A stretch of 64,000 nucleotides of DNA from Isoperla grammatica (Eukaryota > Arthropoda > Insecta > Plecoptera > Perlodidae), in assembly GCA_945910005.1 (NCBI GenBank), contig OX246738.1, positions 27,381,303 to 27,445,302 of the forward strand, in the 5' to 3' direction. The notes beneath the pieces were generated by a model. The model made no database searches and was not told where the DNA came from. It saw only the letters and a list, made by a program, of their open reading frames with translations. Below are positions 46,801-61,800 of the stretch, in pieces. Every line of letters starts with the position of its first letter. The first letter of the stretch is position 1. The position numbers and the translations under genes were made by a program.

Positions 46801-49800
46801 CTTTAAATCGAAGTTTTCGTGTAGCGAATAGTTTAGATTAATAATGGGAAAAATAAAATGAATTGAAAAAATAGCTTGTTTCAATGTTTACCCATTATTG
46901 TTTTTTGGGAGGTTCACCTGTTTTCGATATCGAGGTTATACTGTATTCACATTCGGTCGAAAATTCTCTTTAAATTTTATTGCATTATGTATTTGCAAAC
47001 ATTATCCAAAATTCGAATAGGCCTAGCGTACTTATTTACATTTTTTAGTTAGTTCTAGGTGCTTAAACCAACCTGATCCAAGCTACTCGATGGAGTTAAC
47101 TGGATCCATCGTAATGTTGTGATTAACTCGATCCGGGGCAGTTCACGAATGGATGTATTATTTGGCGAGTTATTTTGCAGTGCAAACTGTTTCATCAATG
47201 TCAGTCACACATCCAAGCCTAGTCACGAATTATTCATTCACTTAATTACTCGTCATAAAAGTGTTAAATATTTCATTCCCTCAGAGAAGTGTTTTCACAT
47301 TACTCCGATATTGTCTGAAACTTGCTGCCATTGATTCATATTGCCGCCACAATATGGTGTCTTGATCCAACTAACCCTGGTCCGAGAACTGATCACCGGA
47401 TCACTGATCCGATGGAACTGGATCACGTTCACGAACATGGATTCGATTAACTCGATCAAGTATACATAAGACCACCCGTGATCTGAGTTACTCAGGTCAG
47501 GTCATGCCTTCTGTAACATTAGCTCCATCGAACTCGTAACTGGCCATAGGTATTACTATTATCTATTCTCTAAGAATAATACATTATTTCACGTGTTTTA
47601 CTTTTAGTATAACTTGTTTTGAAAATTTCTGTCTAGACTGACAAGATGCCTCTAGTTCCATTTCATTTCCTTGACCAAGCTAATTATAGGCATACATGAG
47701 AAGAATAGATTTCAACAAACTTGCAATACACATAGGCCTACTTGTATTCCGTAGAGATTGTCAAGTATTAGAAACTAAAGAGTAAAAGTGTGGAACTCAA
47801 ATACCAAATCGGTTATCTTTCATTACTATGTACTATGTATGCATCTTGATTTTCATTGTTTGTTGTGTTTTCAGCTGCGCCACCACTGGTGCATACTACT
47901 GCCTCAACCGAGAGCACTTCATCCAGTTTGGTGGGAACGTCACAAGCAACCAAACCTCCTCAGCCAACTGGCTCACTCGTCTCCTCCCCACAGCTGACCT
48001 CAACCTCTCAGGGACCCTTTTTTGGGGCTGACAATCAACCAGATAGCCAGACATCACTGACTGGAACACTAGGTATGTCCATTCAATCAGGATGGTTACT
48101 GATCTTGAGTCAAGTATTATTTGGGTGGTATTAAAGAAAAGAAATAATTTTTGTCAAACAAGTGTTTTTTTTTTCATCATATATTTTAATTTTTTAGAAG
48201 TATAAATTCTTTATTTTATAAATACATGAAGAGTACATTTTTATTCACAGAAACTCCTGAGCAGCATAGCTATGTAGCCTACTGTCAAACCAAAAAAATC
48301 TATTTCTTATCATAATGTTTGCTGATATATAAAAATATAGGGCTGTGCGAGTACTCGAAAAGTCGAGTTCGGTCGAGTAGTTACTACTCGACTCGAGGTG
48401 ATCGAGTTTTTCATGAAAAACGAGTCGAGTTCGAGTAGTTTTGATCGACTGAGCCGCCGTACTCAACTGGTTAAAAATACCGCCAATAGGTAGCGCTAGT
48501 ATCCAAAAATAGCTTAAGTATCGATTTTATAATCGACTTTGAAGAAAAAGTGACCTATCGATCATTATCGAGCAGATCGATACACGTAGACCGCGCAGAC
48601 GACGCTTATTTGGCCATTTCTCTATGATTTGGCCTATACTTCTGCAAATTCGCAAAAAGTGTCTGCGTTTTTTGTGAACTAAGTGTGGATGTTGTAGAAG
48701 TGGCAGCCAAACAAATGGAAGGGAATCTTCGAGAACCTAGGCCTCTGGCCTACGAGATCGCTGACGCATAGGCCTACTATGTTCAAAGAGCCTAGGCCTA
48801 GGCCTAGCATAGGCCTAGCCTAGGTCTAGGCCCTAGGCCTAGACCTAAAAGTACCTAATCATCAAAGATATTATATTCCCTACTGATCATAATGTATTTG
48901 GAATCATTTTTAAAACGTTCCATACAACTTAAGTTCAAAATGTAATCTTTGCATTATTAACCTCAAAATGGGGAAACACTCGCCAACGGTCTCACAAAAA
49001 CAAAAGTGGCCATCTGACAACCCATCTGCAAAACAGATTACACTGTAGTTCTATTGTTTCTCTTAAAGTCTTTCTCCTGTGCCAGGTCCCCGTGTACAGT
49101 GTAGGCCTAGTCCTAGGCCTAGCATTTGGCCATGCTTCGAGCATAGCCCTAGCCTATCCCAAGACCCAAGACCTAGGCCAAGCCTTAGTACTTTCCTTGT
49201 CTAGATCACGTAGGCCTAGACCCAGTTGGCAGAATTGAGCATCGTTTGAGCCTTAGGCCTAGGGAGACAATAATATTGAACAAATTACAGTATATGGTTT
49301 TAGGCCTGGCCCCAGGGACAGCTTTTAGGCCAAGGCCTAGCCTAGGTGAACTCGGCGATAGCTTAGATGGGGTCCTAGGTCTAGTCTGCCTAGTCCTCTA
49401 CCGGTAGTTATTCCTTTCCTGTATCTTTTTAATATATTCAGGCACTACTCGAAACTCGCAAGTTATTTACTTCTCGAACTCGACTCGATTTGGAAAAGTG
49501 CTACTCGCACACCCCTATACAAATAACATGTGTATAAATGAGGGTAACAATATTTAAGAAATCCTCTTAGGGAAAAAAAGGACAACTACCAGTAGTCAAT
49601 TTTACATTAATGTAGCAAATTAAATAAGGTATACAATACAAATACTAATAATAAGACATATTGACATTGTCATTGGCTATATAATTAAGAAGAACTAAAT
49701 AACAAATAGACGTAAGTAGAGTAAAGCCAGTTTCCCACGGCGCGAGGGTTGTCAAGCTAGTCCGAACTTGGACATGTGCAAGTTGGTGACCTGTGACTGC

Positions 49801-52800
49801 TACCACTGCCTGCAATGTGTCAAGTCTCTCATCCGCTCATGCCCACTCGAACTCATGTGAGGCCTGTTGGTCCGAGGGCTCAGCACGGACAAGTCGGACC
49901 TAGGTAAACTAGCGGGGACGAGGCGTGCGTTTCCTTTGACGCACGAGGGTTTTACCAACAACCGACGTGAAGGACGCGCCAGCTGTTCTCACTGCGCGTG
50001 GCGCGTCGGTTTTATGGTCAAGTGTGGCAACTTTCGCGCCGTGGGAAACCGGCTTAAGACTGATAAATGTGAGATAATTTAAATGAAGTAGCCTACATAA
50101 CCGGTACTGTCAAATTTGTAAGTGAACTTTGTGTTTGGGCATGATTTATATTGGCTTCCAACATTTCCAAATGATTTATGTTAAGGCACCATTCGATGTA
50201 CCATTGATAAATTGATTTTGGGACAAAAGTTTCAACAATGCAATGTTTGAGTTGAGGGATCAACATAGAATAATATTTTAAAATAGCGAAAAGATGGTAA
50301 GTCTGTCTTAACCCATTCAATAGTTATGAAGCAAAAATATGGGATGTAAACTCAAATATCATCATCAACAGTTATGAAAATTAGGGCTACTCAGCGATGA
50401 AAATATTCTTCTCGATATCGCGGATGTAATTATCAATATGCATGCAACATGTCAGGATTTCGAATTTTTTAACTTGGTATTAGTATTGCTGATAGCACTT
50501 CTTTGGTGTTTTAATACAACCTCTGCACTTGGCCATGCCCGCTCGTGCTATGTGGGACTTCCGCACGCTAGCTGACATCACTACAACGGCCTCAATTGAA
50601 AGCGGCAGGTTGAAGGTCAAGTTAGACTTTAGACATATTTCTCATGGAACCTCTCCAATGATCACGGATGCAACGATTTTCCATTCCGATTTCCGTCCAG
50701 ACTAGTGATGACATCGGTTATTAAAATTACTAACCGGTTAACCGAATTCAAAACCGGTTTTCAAAAAAAGAAAAAAAAACTCTTTCCAAAAATAAACATC
50801 AGCGAGGGAGGTGAGCAAAAAGCCAGTCCGTTCTGCCTGCTTTGTCAGCATATGAGGACATAGGATCGGGATGGTGAAAGGGGACGACCTTGCGACTTTG
50901 GCTGTCTGCCAACTCGGGTAATATTGTAAAGGGGGGTTGTGCGGGGGGGGGGATGCTCTCCTATTGAAATACAGTGTTACGTTTTCGAGGGGCACAAGAC
51001 AAAAAACGTGGTAACGGGAAAAACGCGCTCTTGTTGACATAACATCTCCACCCCCCCCCCACCCCCCCGACACCATGCTTATCTGAGAAGGGTCGTAAGC
51101 GAGGCCCGGCGACCAAGGTCACACAGCTAGGCTAGGCTGTGATGATGTAATCCAACATTTTTTCGAGGTGGGTCATAAAAAATCTCTAGTGGGTAAAAAT
51201 ATTGCTTTCAATACTTAGGAAAATATGTAAGAGTAGCCGAAGTGCGATGGCAATGTTTAATTATAATATTTGATTACAATGTTTAATTATAACTCTGTAG
51301 TATGACAAAAGCCTTTTGTAAAGAGGACCACTGGAGGAGGGTTTGTTATTTATGATAAGCAGGTAAAGAACCTCAGTACAGGCAGCCGAGATCGTAGATA
51401 AAACGACCTTTTCAGAGCCCCCTGACCCCCCTCCCACGCGGAACGAGATGCAGCTGGTCAAGGTCAAGTCACTCACTGGCGGCTGGGTTGCATTGTGTTG
51501 AGCGATGGAAGGGGGTGGGGGGCGCTTTACAGAACTGGGATGAATGACTAACTTGGTCGCGCTTGAACAATAACAACTTGGAATTCGGCTCACTGGCTGG
51601 CCGGAAAAACCGATTATGAGAACACAGAAAACGTCTATTGGATCAAATTTCCCTGACGGACTGATTTTTGGAACGCATTAACGTAAGAAACGTAGAAAAG
51701 CGAAATGTACCAAGGCGGTTTTACTGTATAATACAGCTGCTAATTAGTCCACACAAACAAGGAAATCCCAGGAAAGAAGACGAAACCTGAGTAGTCGACA
51801 GGTGGTTCCTTGTTGCTAGTGGGACACACGTCGTTAGGCAATCCACAACCCGCCCGACCGCCCGTCAGAGGCGTGGCTCTTAGCGAGGGTGAAGCACACA
51901 CCGCGCAAAAAAGTAGAACCGAATCTAAAAATCGAAACCGGTTTTCGATTAATCGACGTTATCACTAGTCCAGACTATGTGGATGTGGGTGGTATACAAT
52001 TGTTGAAACATTTGTGAGGGTGGAAGTTTGACAGTGGAAGAGAATGCGACGACAAATGGTGGGAAAAAATTATCGATGGACGAACCTCGGTTTTTGACTT
52101 TCGAACTGAACTCGGAACTTATGAACTAGCCTATGAAAGTTCCGAACTCCAAACTCAACCGAACTTCCACAAATCACAGTAGGCCCATAAAACATAAAAT
52201 ACTAGGGGTGGAACTGTTCCAAAATTTAACCCGTTCCATTTACCAAACCAATTCTGATTCCTTAAAAAATATGTACTGGGGCCTAGACTGGGTAGGATTT
52301 TCTAATACTGAAGGTATTAACTAGATACTATTTGAATGGGATGCCTAGGCCTAGTTCATGAACATGTATTTGAAGATCTAGGCCAACAAATATGGCTAGG
52401 CTTAACCCTAGGCATACAGGTGAGGGTGATGTCATCAGCACTTGATCCAGCACTAGCCATCCATAGGCCCTACTACCAACCCTTGAAAACTACAATTTTT
52501 TTTTTTAGAACAGTTCGACATTTTGATCAATCACGAACTTGAACTTTAAAATTCAAACTCAAACGTTCGTCCATCTAAAGTTCTTGTCTTTTTAACCTGA
52601 GCCCGGCGTTTGGCAGAATCAAAGCGCGCAGAGCGCCACCTCTTCTATTGTGTCACGTTGTAAACATGTCACAGTTTGACAGCCGAAGTGCATCCCCGCA
52701 CAGAGTACAGTCACTGTGTCACAGTCACTATGGAGTTGGCCCTGTATTTTGTATAGTGATTATATTGATCGAGCGAGAGGGTAATCGAGACGTTAGTGCT

Positions 52801-55800
52801 GGTGATGTTATGCACAGCGAGAAGAGTATGCCAAGTAGTCCTACACCCAGTTTTCTGTTGACGTTCGGGAAGTTTTTGGATCAGGCATGTGCGACACTAG
52901 ACGAATGTTACGGCTGAACTCTACACATAGCACCCTCGGAATTTTATTCCCATGACTAAATTTTTGAATATGGAAAAACCTGAACAGGTAGGCCTACTCA
53001 TCTTATAATAGAGATAGGAAAAGCGGTGTACTTTCAAACCCTAAAGTTAACTTTAAAAAATATTTGGAAACGACGTTTAAACGCGGACAAGGAGATTCCC
53101 CCCCCACCCCCACCCCCCAAACAAATAAATAAACAAATAAATTTAATTTATTTAATTTGTCTTTGTTAAATGTTATAATGTGCACGCTACCTCAGCATGT
53201 GCACCGTATCCGAACTGGGGATAGGGCGTGTATATACCTGTACATAATATTGAAGAAATAACCGTTTATAGTTCCTCCGTCTGCATTTTACGAAAGTGAC
53301 AACTGACAAGAATTTGATAATTTCGACGTAGGCATAAACAAATAATTCAAGACGCGAAAAACAAAGGTACATTCGTCGGGTTATGTCTTCAAAAACACAA
53401 TTTTACGGGAGCATTTTCACGTAAAAATGTCGTCAACAGACGATATCGACGTGTTGGCTCTCCCACTTGATGCTTCTACTTCATTCACTTAATTAATATT
53501 TTATAAAGGTAAGCCCCGTGCATTATGATTTTAGTTTATAGCAATGTATTTCTTTGCAAGGTACAACTATCCTTCGTAATATCGTCATGCAAGTAACGAT
53601 ACTATACTGTTGGTTCACTAGCAGCGGACCCGTATGTATTGCCCATTGGATGTGATTGTACTTCGGTGTTCCGGGGAGGCCCATCCTACCTGCCAAATTA
53701 GAAGGGTTTACAATAGAGCAGGCGACATCCTAGTTTCTTTGAACCCACAAAACGCCGGGCTCAGGTTAAAAAGACAAGAACTTTAGCCTAGGCCTAGATG
53801 TTGTTGAAAGCTTAGAACAACTAGACTTAGCCCGTGGACTTAAGAATTATCTGCTAAAATTACTCAGGAGTCCTATTAAATTATCACGTTCATCATGTCA
53901 ATGTCATTCTAACCTCGGAGAGAATTGTATATATAACATTTAGCTTATAATCTAGATGCACACGTGATTTCAAGGGGATATTGCATGGTCTCGAATAAAA
54001 AATGGTGGCCATGGTTAATAATAAATACTACTACTGTAATACTATGGTATTTGGTGCTTCTCTTTTACTTATTGTATTCTTAATGGGGATTGGTATTTTG
54101 CCCAACTTAATTTTATTGCACGCATCAGGGTTCCAGGGTTTGGTGACGGTGGTCAACTTTAATCACTATCTATGAACCATCACCATCATCCATCAATGAT
54201 CATGGTCTGCATTATGTTAAAATGTAGACATCAAATGAAAGTTTTGAAATACACTACAATTATATAACCATTAATTTTGTTTTTGTGTGAACTGTTTTTG
54301 GTAGTTTATGCTAAACATTTAATGGAACAATATAAGGTATATGTACTCAGTATCTGTAATAAGTAAAGGTACCTGCATTTCTTTAACAGCAAATTTAACT
54401 TGACAATTTTCAGTTTGTGGTGTACAGTCAAATGTCATTAAAACGAACTCCCTTACAACGAAATCATCATTTGAACGAAATTTATTTGTGGTCCCGCCCG
54501 AATCCCTATGTTCACAATGTTAATTTATTATCATTACAACGAAAATTCGTTATTACGAAAAGATCATTTTAACGAACTAATTTTGGTTCCCCTTGGTATT
54601 ATCATTGTATTATTGAACGTTTTTACAACGAAATGTACCTTCCGAAATGTGGATTAGTTGGAATTCCCAGTCCCGTAGATTGGTGTTTTCCGTTGCATTG
54701 CCGCCGACTGGCTGCTAGCACGAGCTTGGCTATTCACGAGAGTCGGGTAAGGTCATTGGCTGCCGCAAGACGAGCCCTGCCCAGCCGGCCAATCACGATC
54801 GAGGTTACGGAGCGCGGGTAGGCAGCCGGCCGGCCGAACATCCGAGCATGGTGCGAGTAGCCTTCGCCCTTCATTCTACCCCTCCCCCCCGAACACCCAC
54901 GCCGCGCTCTACGTAAACACGCCTGGCAAGCCTACCGCACGCAACAGAGACGTGTAATGCAGGTTGCGGGCCACACAGGGGCCATGTGTTGCCTGCCATT
55001 ACTCGCGCGCTACGCGACTTGTAGGCTTTCTAGATGCAATGTTGACCAATTTGGGGACTGGGAATCAAGTTTTCATCACAAAAAAAAACACTGATCATTT
55101 TAACGAAATAATGATTATAACGAAAAAAATATACGGTCCCTTGGATTTCGTTGTAATGACATTTGACTGTATTATATTAATGGCATTCTTTGTTGAATGT
55201 TTCCACTGTAATTAATAATAACTAGGCCTGTGCAAATAGTGATTTTCACTTTGAATCGAATTTCGAATATTCAAACGAAAAAAGTTCGAATATCGGATAA
55301 TTTTATCCACGAATAGTTTCGAATAATGACGTGAAAAACAGTATTTCTTAATTCAGTACTTAATTAATTTGTGTTACCTTGCACGTTTATTGTTTACACA
55401 ATATTAAAAATAAAATTATATGTTTGCACTTTGAAGACTTGTACAATATCACAAATATTTTAAAAACAAAAATAGCACTTAGTAATATGTTTGTCTTTGT
55501 ATGGCCTAGTCCTCCCTTCAAAGATTATGTTAAAAAATAAAAATATATCAAACAATAAATAATAAAGTAACATTAGCCTAGGCCTAGGCTAAGCTACCAC
55601 GAGATGGTTGTGAGCCTGGGAGGCCTTGACAGGCCTATGCCTAGGACTGGATGAACATAATGCCTATTATGTTGGGGGCACATATTTTTTGTATAGCCCT
55701 AGCCTAGATAGACCTAGGCCCTACCACAATCACGACAAGTCTTATTTGATATGAAGCCTAGCCTAGGCCTAGACCATAGGCCTAGACCCAGCCAATCCAC

Positions 55801-58800
55801 AAGGATTAATGATAGGCCCAACGTAACTAAACTCAGTAGAACCAAAGCCTAGGCCTATCGTATAGGCATAAAGTTATAACTGTAAAGTGAAAACACTAGA
55901 ATATTATCTAGGCCTAGGCCCTTATGGGATCTTCAGATGCTTTCCACAAGTTTTGCACTTGCAGCCATTCCAGCAGAATAGGGACATGGCAGTCAAAAAA
56001 TGAAACTTAAGTTACAGTAGTATGTTATATATCAAATGAAAGCTAACATTCTATAGTTTAAAGTTTTATATAGCTGTGACTTGTTATATGTGTTAGAAAA
56101 GAAATAATTAAATTTAAAGTTGGTGTTACATAAACTTTTGATTTATTGGGATAAAATGCCCAGTTTTGGCAACCGCGATACACCTTGATTCAACAGCTGT
56201 TTCTAGGAGGCATCTATGTTTTTTATTAGAAGAAAACCTGCTGAATCATTTGCAATACATCACAATCTGCTTTAGTAAGTCTATCGTTCTGTTTTTGAAG
56301 CCAGTTCAATACCTCAACAGCATTGTCCCACCCGTAACACAGAAACATATACTTGAGTTGCTGGAAAATGGAGTTTAGGTGTCAGTGCAACCAAACTTTA
56401 TGAAAGTAAACTAGGTTATGTGGGTACTTCAACAAAAATATCAACTTTTCTTCCAATGCACTTAAAGCAGATATGAAGGGTGTTACGGGTGGGACACTAT
56501 TTTAGGTTGAAATGGGACTTTCTTGTTGGGTTGTTAATTTGAAATAGTTGGTGGTGGCTGCTATGATTGAGAATGATGTAGAAGTAAATACATGGTCTCC
56601 ATGATAGGTTAAAGGTCAAATTAGGTAGGGATAGTCCTACTTAGCATACATTGTATAGGTATACCAAGGATACTATACTGCGGATGGGATTTTCTGCCAT
56701 TTATATTTCTTAAAGATTCCTTACTTTGACAGGGCATAATATATTAAACCCCACACAATGTGTGCGTATGCAAGTACCATGGAAATATGGGTTTTTTGGT
56801 TAAATGCCTGTCTGATGCTAAAGATAGCTTTTCAAAGTCTCCAAAAGAACTGGTGTCACTACTAGTGTGTGAAGTTACTGAAGAAAGTTGCATGATGGGG
56901 GTTTGGTAGCCCTTCATAAAGTGTAGTTTATTCATTCCAGTAGGCCTGCCACTACCAGATTCCACCATTATTATTAATATCCCAATCTAAACCCTACCCA
57001 TTGTGACGATAAATCACACTTCTAGCTTGATTCATTTAGTGCTAGCCTACCTAATTAGCGATGCTTATTGTTGGGCATACATTATTTTTCTAGGTAGGTA
57101 GACCTAAATATAAATTAAGAATGCATGTAACTATATAAAAATACAATTTTCCATCAATAAACAGTAATATTGTAATACATGTACTAGTGTGCCATTTTGT
57201 CCCACCCGTAACGTCCCACCCGTAACAAACTTTAAAATTCAGTGCAAAATGAAGTAATGGATTTAAGGTGTTTTCGTTGATGACTCTGCAATTCATGACT
57301 CATAAATTTAATACACAAAATATAGGTATGTGGAAGTAATAAGCAGCAGAACAGAGTTATGATTAATTACTGATGAAAGTGTAAAGCCATGTCCAAAATA
57401 TGTCCCACCCGTAACAGCTCTTTAAAAATAGTTTTCAAGCAGAAGATAACTCCTAATGGTTCCAATTTTTTTTATATATATAAAAGGGGAAACCAGCTTT
57501 ATTCTAGCAACATACACTCATCACTCTCTTACAAACTTTGACTTGGAGAGCTTAGAGAAGCTGTGTGAACTGTCCCACCCGTAACGCTGGAATGGCTGCT
57601 TGGCAGAACTTTTGTCTGCCAAAAGGGGATTGAATTTCTTTGCCAAAGCCTTGCAATCGCGTCTTCATCCGAGTCGCTGTCTTCCAGTTCCATTGTTTAT
57701 GTCATACAACAACAAAAATCGCCAGCAGCGAGCTCAGATCAGGCACCCAGATTCTTCAAAACATCGCTCACGCGGACGCCGCGCAGTCGCAGTGTTCATT
57801 CAAGTCGGAAGAAATTTTTTCGTTTGATACCCACGCGCTCTGTCGTCGAAACTGTTAACTTCTTACACTTTTCAAGATCTGCTCTCTAGCGGCAAAAATT
57901 CAAACTTCTTGTACTTTTGGCGGTCTTTTTAATACACGTCCTACTAGTGAGTGCTGGACCCAAAATAGTTTGAATTTCGAATAGTTACTATTCAATATTT
58001 AGAAATCTCCTGCCCTACAAAAAAAAAAAAAAAAAAATTGGGAAATTACAAAAGAATATTTTGCGCCAAATAGTTGGTAGGTGTGCCCACCAAACCATTA
58101 TGGATAACAAGTGAAAATCGAAAGACTACGTATCAAAGTACTGGTACTCAAACACACTTCCGCCCTGTTGGGAATGGGGGGTTACAGATGTGGCAAATTT
58201 GACATATTTTAAGCTAAAGATATGTACAGTATATAATAGAATGTTTGCTCGACCCTTAAAATAAAAATGAATCGATTTTAATGAATTGCATTTTTTTAAA
58301 TAAAAATCATTGATTTAAATTTTAAAAACCTTACAAGCAGTATTTTCCACTTGTACAGTAGGCCTACATAAAATTCATTTTATTTCATTTGTAGCTACAA
58401 CTATCGTGCTACTTTACCGATCGGGTCTCATATTTTGGCTACTGGAGTAGACGTAGTTCGTGTAGACACGGTTGGAGAGCCCCATATTGTATGAAAATTA
58501 ATTTGTCTATTGCCCTTTCCGATTAGTTTGTGATTCGTGGTATCGGTATTGGAGTTATTTTTTGTAGCAGTTGCAATTTTCCAGTCAATTCTCTCTTTTG
58601 TGAAACACTTCTTATTGTTGTTTTAAATCAATATTGAAGCCTGATTTTAATTGAAACAAATCAAATAAAAATCGGATAAATCAGTAAAACAATCCACCCT
58701 ATTATGTATGTCACTGTATTGTTCTATGTCACAACCTGCCTAAAAATAGCACTTTCTTGCAATTTTCAGGTCTTTTAAATTTTTCAACCACAATAGTCCG

Positions 58801-61800
58801 GTTCAGAATCGCATTTCCGTTCGATTTGTGAGGAGACCATTTTTTTATGATTGTTTATTGTAGAGGGGCACTAGAAGATAAAAAATTGCGAGTATATGTT
58901 TTTTGAAAATTGGATTGTTGGACCCAAATTTGGATTTTGTTATTTTCATACTTTGGGCCATAACTTCTCCGAAATTGGTCTAATCAAAAAACTTTAAACT
59001 ACAATAATATTTATAAATTTAAGTGCAATAGGATAACAATAGTTTGATTTTGTTCATTTTTCAAATGTACAGTCAGTGACACAAGTCTAGAGACCATCTG
59101 TTTATGTCACGTTTTACAACCTGTACCGACTAACAACAATTTTTCTGAATTTGTCATTTATGAATGATTGATATTATTCAATTAAAGTAACGTATCGATT
59201 AAGTGGTCTGCGATTTTTGTATCTTAAAAACTACGGAAAATAGCCTAAGCTGAGGAATCACGTCGATTTTGAGGCCGGGGATTTTTTCGTCGTGACTAGA
59301 CGTGTTCCAACCTAAACACGACTCGTCATTGTTGTTTGATAGTTTGGCAATATTCAATAAGGCGGTGGAACGAGAGCAGTTATGCTGTGATCTAAAAACT
59401 ACACGTAAATGTTTGATTTTGTGAGAAATATCAATTTGATTTTACTAAACAAAATGTGTGAGGTAAATGAAGAATTCTTGAACATAGCGAACCAACTGTA
59501 AAATCGACGAAAATCGTTAATGTGTTAGGCTACTTTTTGTAAAAAAAAAAAAAAAACAACAATAAAGTAGGTATTCGATTCCATTAAAAACGGAGAATGT
59601 CTAAGCGCAGCTATTTAAAAGATTCCCTGGAGATTTCTTCAGGATATGAGTACCTGTCTGGCTGATATCGGTCATATTAACACCAGTGGCGAAGTGTCCT
59701 ATGAGACAAAGATAGGTTGTCTACCCTGTATACAAATTTAATTAATACCATTAATACACTTGTGCACAAGTTTATGCTTTCTTTCCTACATTTTCTTGTC
59801 TTCCGTGGCTCCCGCGAACGTTTGAATTTAGTTGACGGCGAAGGACTCGACATTCGGCAACACTCGATCTCGCACCATCTCTCTTTGTCCGTTGAAGTTG
59901 AATGATTTAAACGTGTGGAGACAAACAGTCGTTTGGTCACTTTCGCTCATGATCAGAATGCTATTTTCGTCAGTTTTTCAAGAATATTTGAGACTTGTCT
60001 CACACACCAACTCTGAGCTGTGAACGCGGGCACATTCCAGACACTCGTTTCATAACACAATGGGACTTGGAAATTTGAGGGAACGGCCGTAACATTATTC
60101 AGTAATAAACCTTCACGGTCTGCTTTTGTAAAATGTGATGACCCAACTCAACCCCATGTGTCTTGTCTTCACATTTTTTTATGTTTGAGGGTAAAACGAT
60201 GGATACTTCAGTAACCAGTTCAAGGCAATCCTTTGACAATGCGAGGTGCGTGCGTCGTGGATTGCGTACAACACAGTACAGTAGTGCAGTGCAAAAGTGT
60301 ACAATATGTCCAAATAGCATGTGATTTCTACCCTTATTTTTTTTTTTTAATATTATTGACTTTATTGTGTAAACTGTTAGTGACTAACGATGTGCTCCGC
60401 CGAAAGTGATATTGTTGATTCTCGCCTTGGGCGATTCACGAATGTTCGTTTTGCGTCACCCCCCCCCCCCCCCCCCCCCTCTCATAACCAACTGTTTTTT
60501 TTCTAAATTGTGAAATATTACACAAAATTATCTATGTCTACCCTAATTTCAAAGCCACGCTTTGCCACTGATAACATAAAAAGATTTCGCGCAAAAGTGG
60601 CCCAGGTGCCAGCTGGTTGTACTTTATTCCACGCCATCCCCATATCAAATATTGCATAATATGGGAAAGAGACGTCAAGTTGATCCATTGTGAGAACTGT
60701 TTTGAACTTGGATTTAACAGTTTTATGGAATCTTTTCTCGGCTGTAAAAAGTGATAGGCATACGTCTGTGATGCGGTGGTTCTTCAGTTCATCAAGAGTA
60801 AAGGGGGCATCTTGCCCACAGATTAGAGGCAGAATCACTTCTTTCATTGCGGCTCGGTCAACAGTTGATCGGGAGTCGACTGTTTTCTTGACTTGCACTT
60901 TCTTTGAACTGGAAGCAAATGTATTATACTCTTTCGTTTCGAAATTGTTTCATATATTGACAAAGTTCCAGTGGTCAGAGGATCAAGGAATTTCTCGACC
61001 ATTTTATATCCCTCTCGATGTCCCTCTCGATGTGCAGTGCTCAAGCTCTTGATGGCATCTTCTGGACACGGCTTAGCTATGGAAAGTGATCTTAGTTGTG
61101 GATTAATCAAACCCCAGGGGTCAGTGTCCCACTCGTTGAGAGCATCAATCACTGACACCACTACTACAATATCCTTTTTGATTTTTGATGGTCCTAATTC
61201 CGGATGCTTATGCTTTGACTTTTTAAAGTGGCTGATTTCATGAAGATGACGATTTTCGTCGATTTTACAGTTGGTTCGCTATGTTCAAGAATTCTTCATT
61301 TACCTCACACATTTTGTTTAGTAAAAACAGATATTTCTCACAAAATCGAACATTTACGTGTAGTTTTTAGAACACAGCATAATTGCTCTCGTTCCACCGC
61401 CTTATTGAATATTGCCAAACTATCAAACAACAATGACGAGTCGTGTTTAGGCTGGAACACGTCTAGTCACGATGAAAAAATCCCCGGCCTCAAAATCGAC
61501 GTGATTCCTCAGCTTAGGCTATTTTCCATAGTTTTTAAGATACAAAAATCGCAGACCACTTAATCGATACGTTACTTTAATTGAATAATATTGATCATAA
61601 ATGACAAATTCAGAAAAATTGTTGTTAGTCGGTACAGGTTGTAAAACGTGACATAAACAGATGGTCTCTAGACTTGTCTCATTGACTGTACATTTGAAAA
61701 ATGAACAAAATCAAACTATTGCACTTAAATTTATAAATATTATTGTAATTTAAAGTTTTTTGATTAGACCAATTTGGGAGAAGTTATGGCCCAAAGTATG

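Noticed and set aside
50738..51076. 112-codon minus-strand frame
   Set aside because: It lies inside the hAT-like element at 50703-51967 and consists largely of translated homopolymer tracts.
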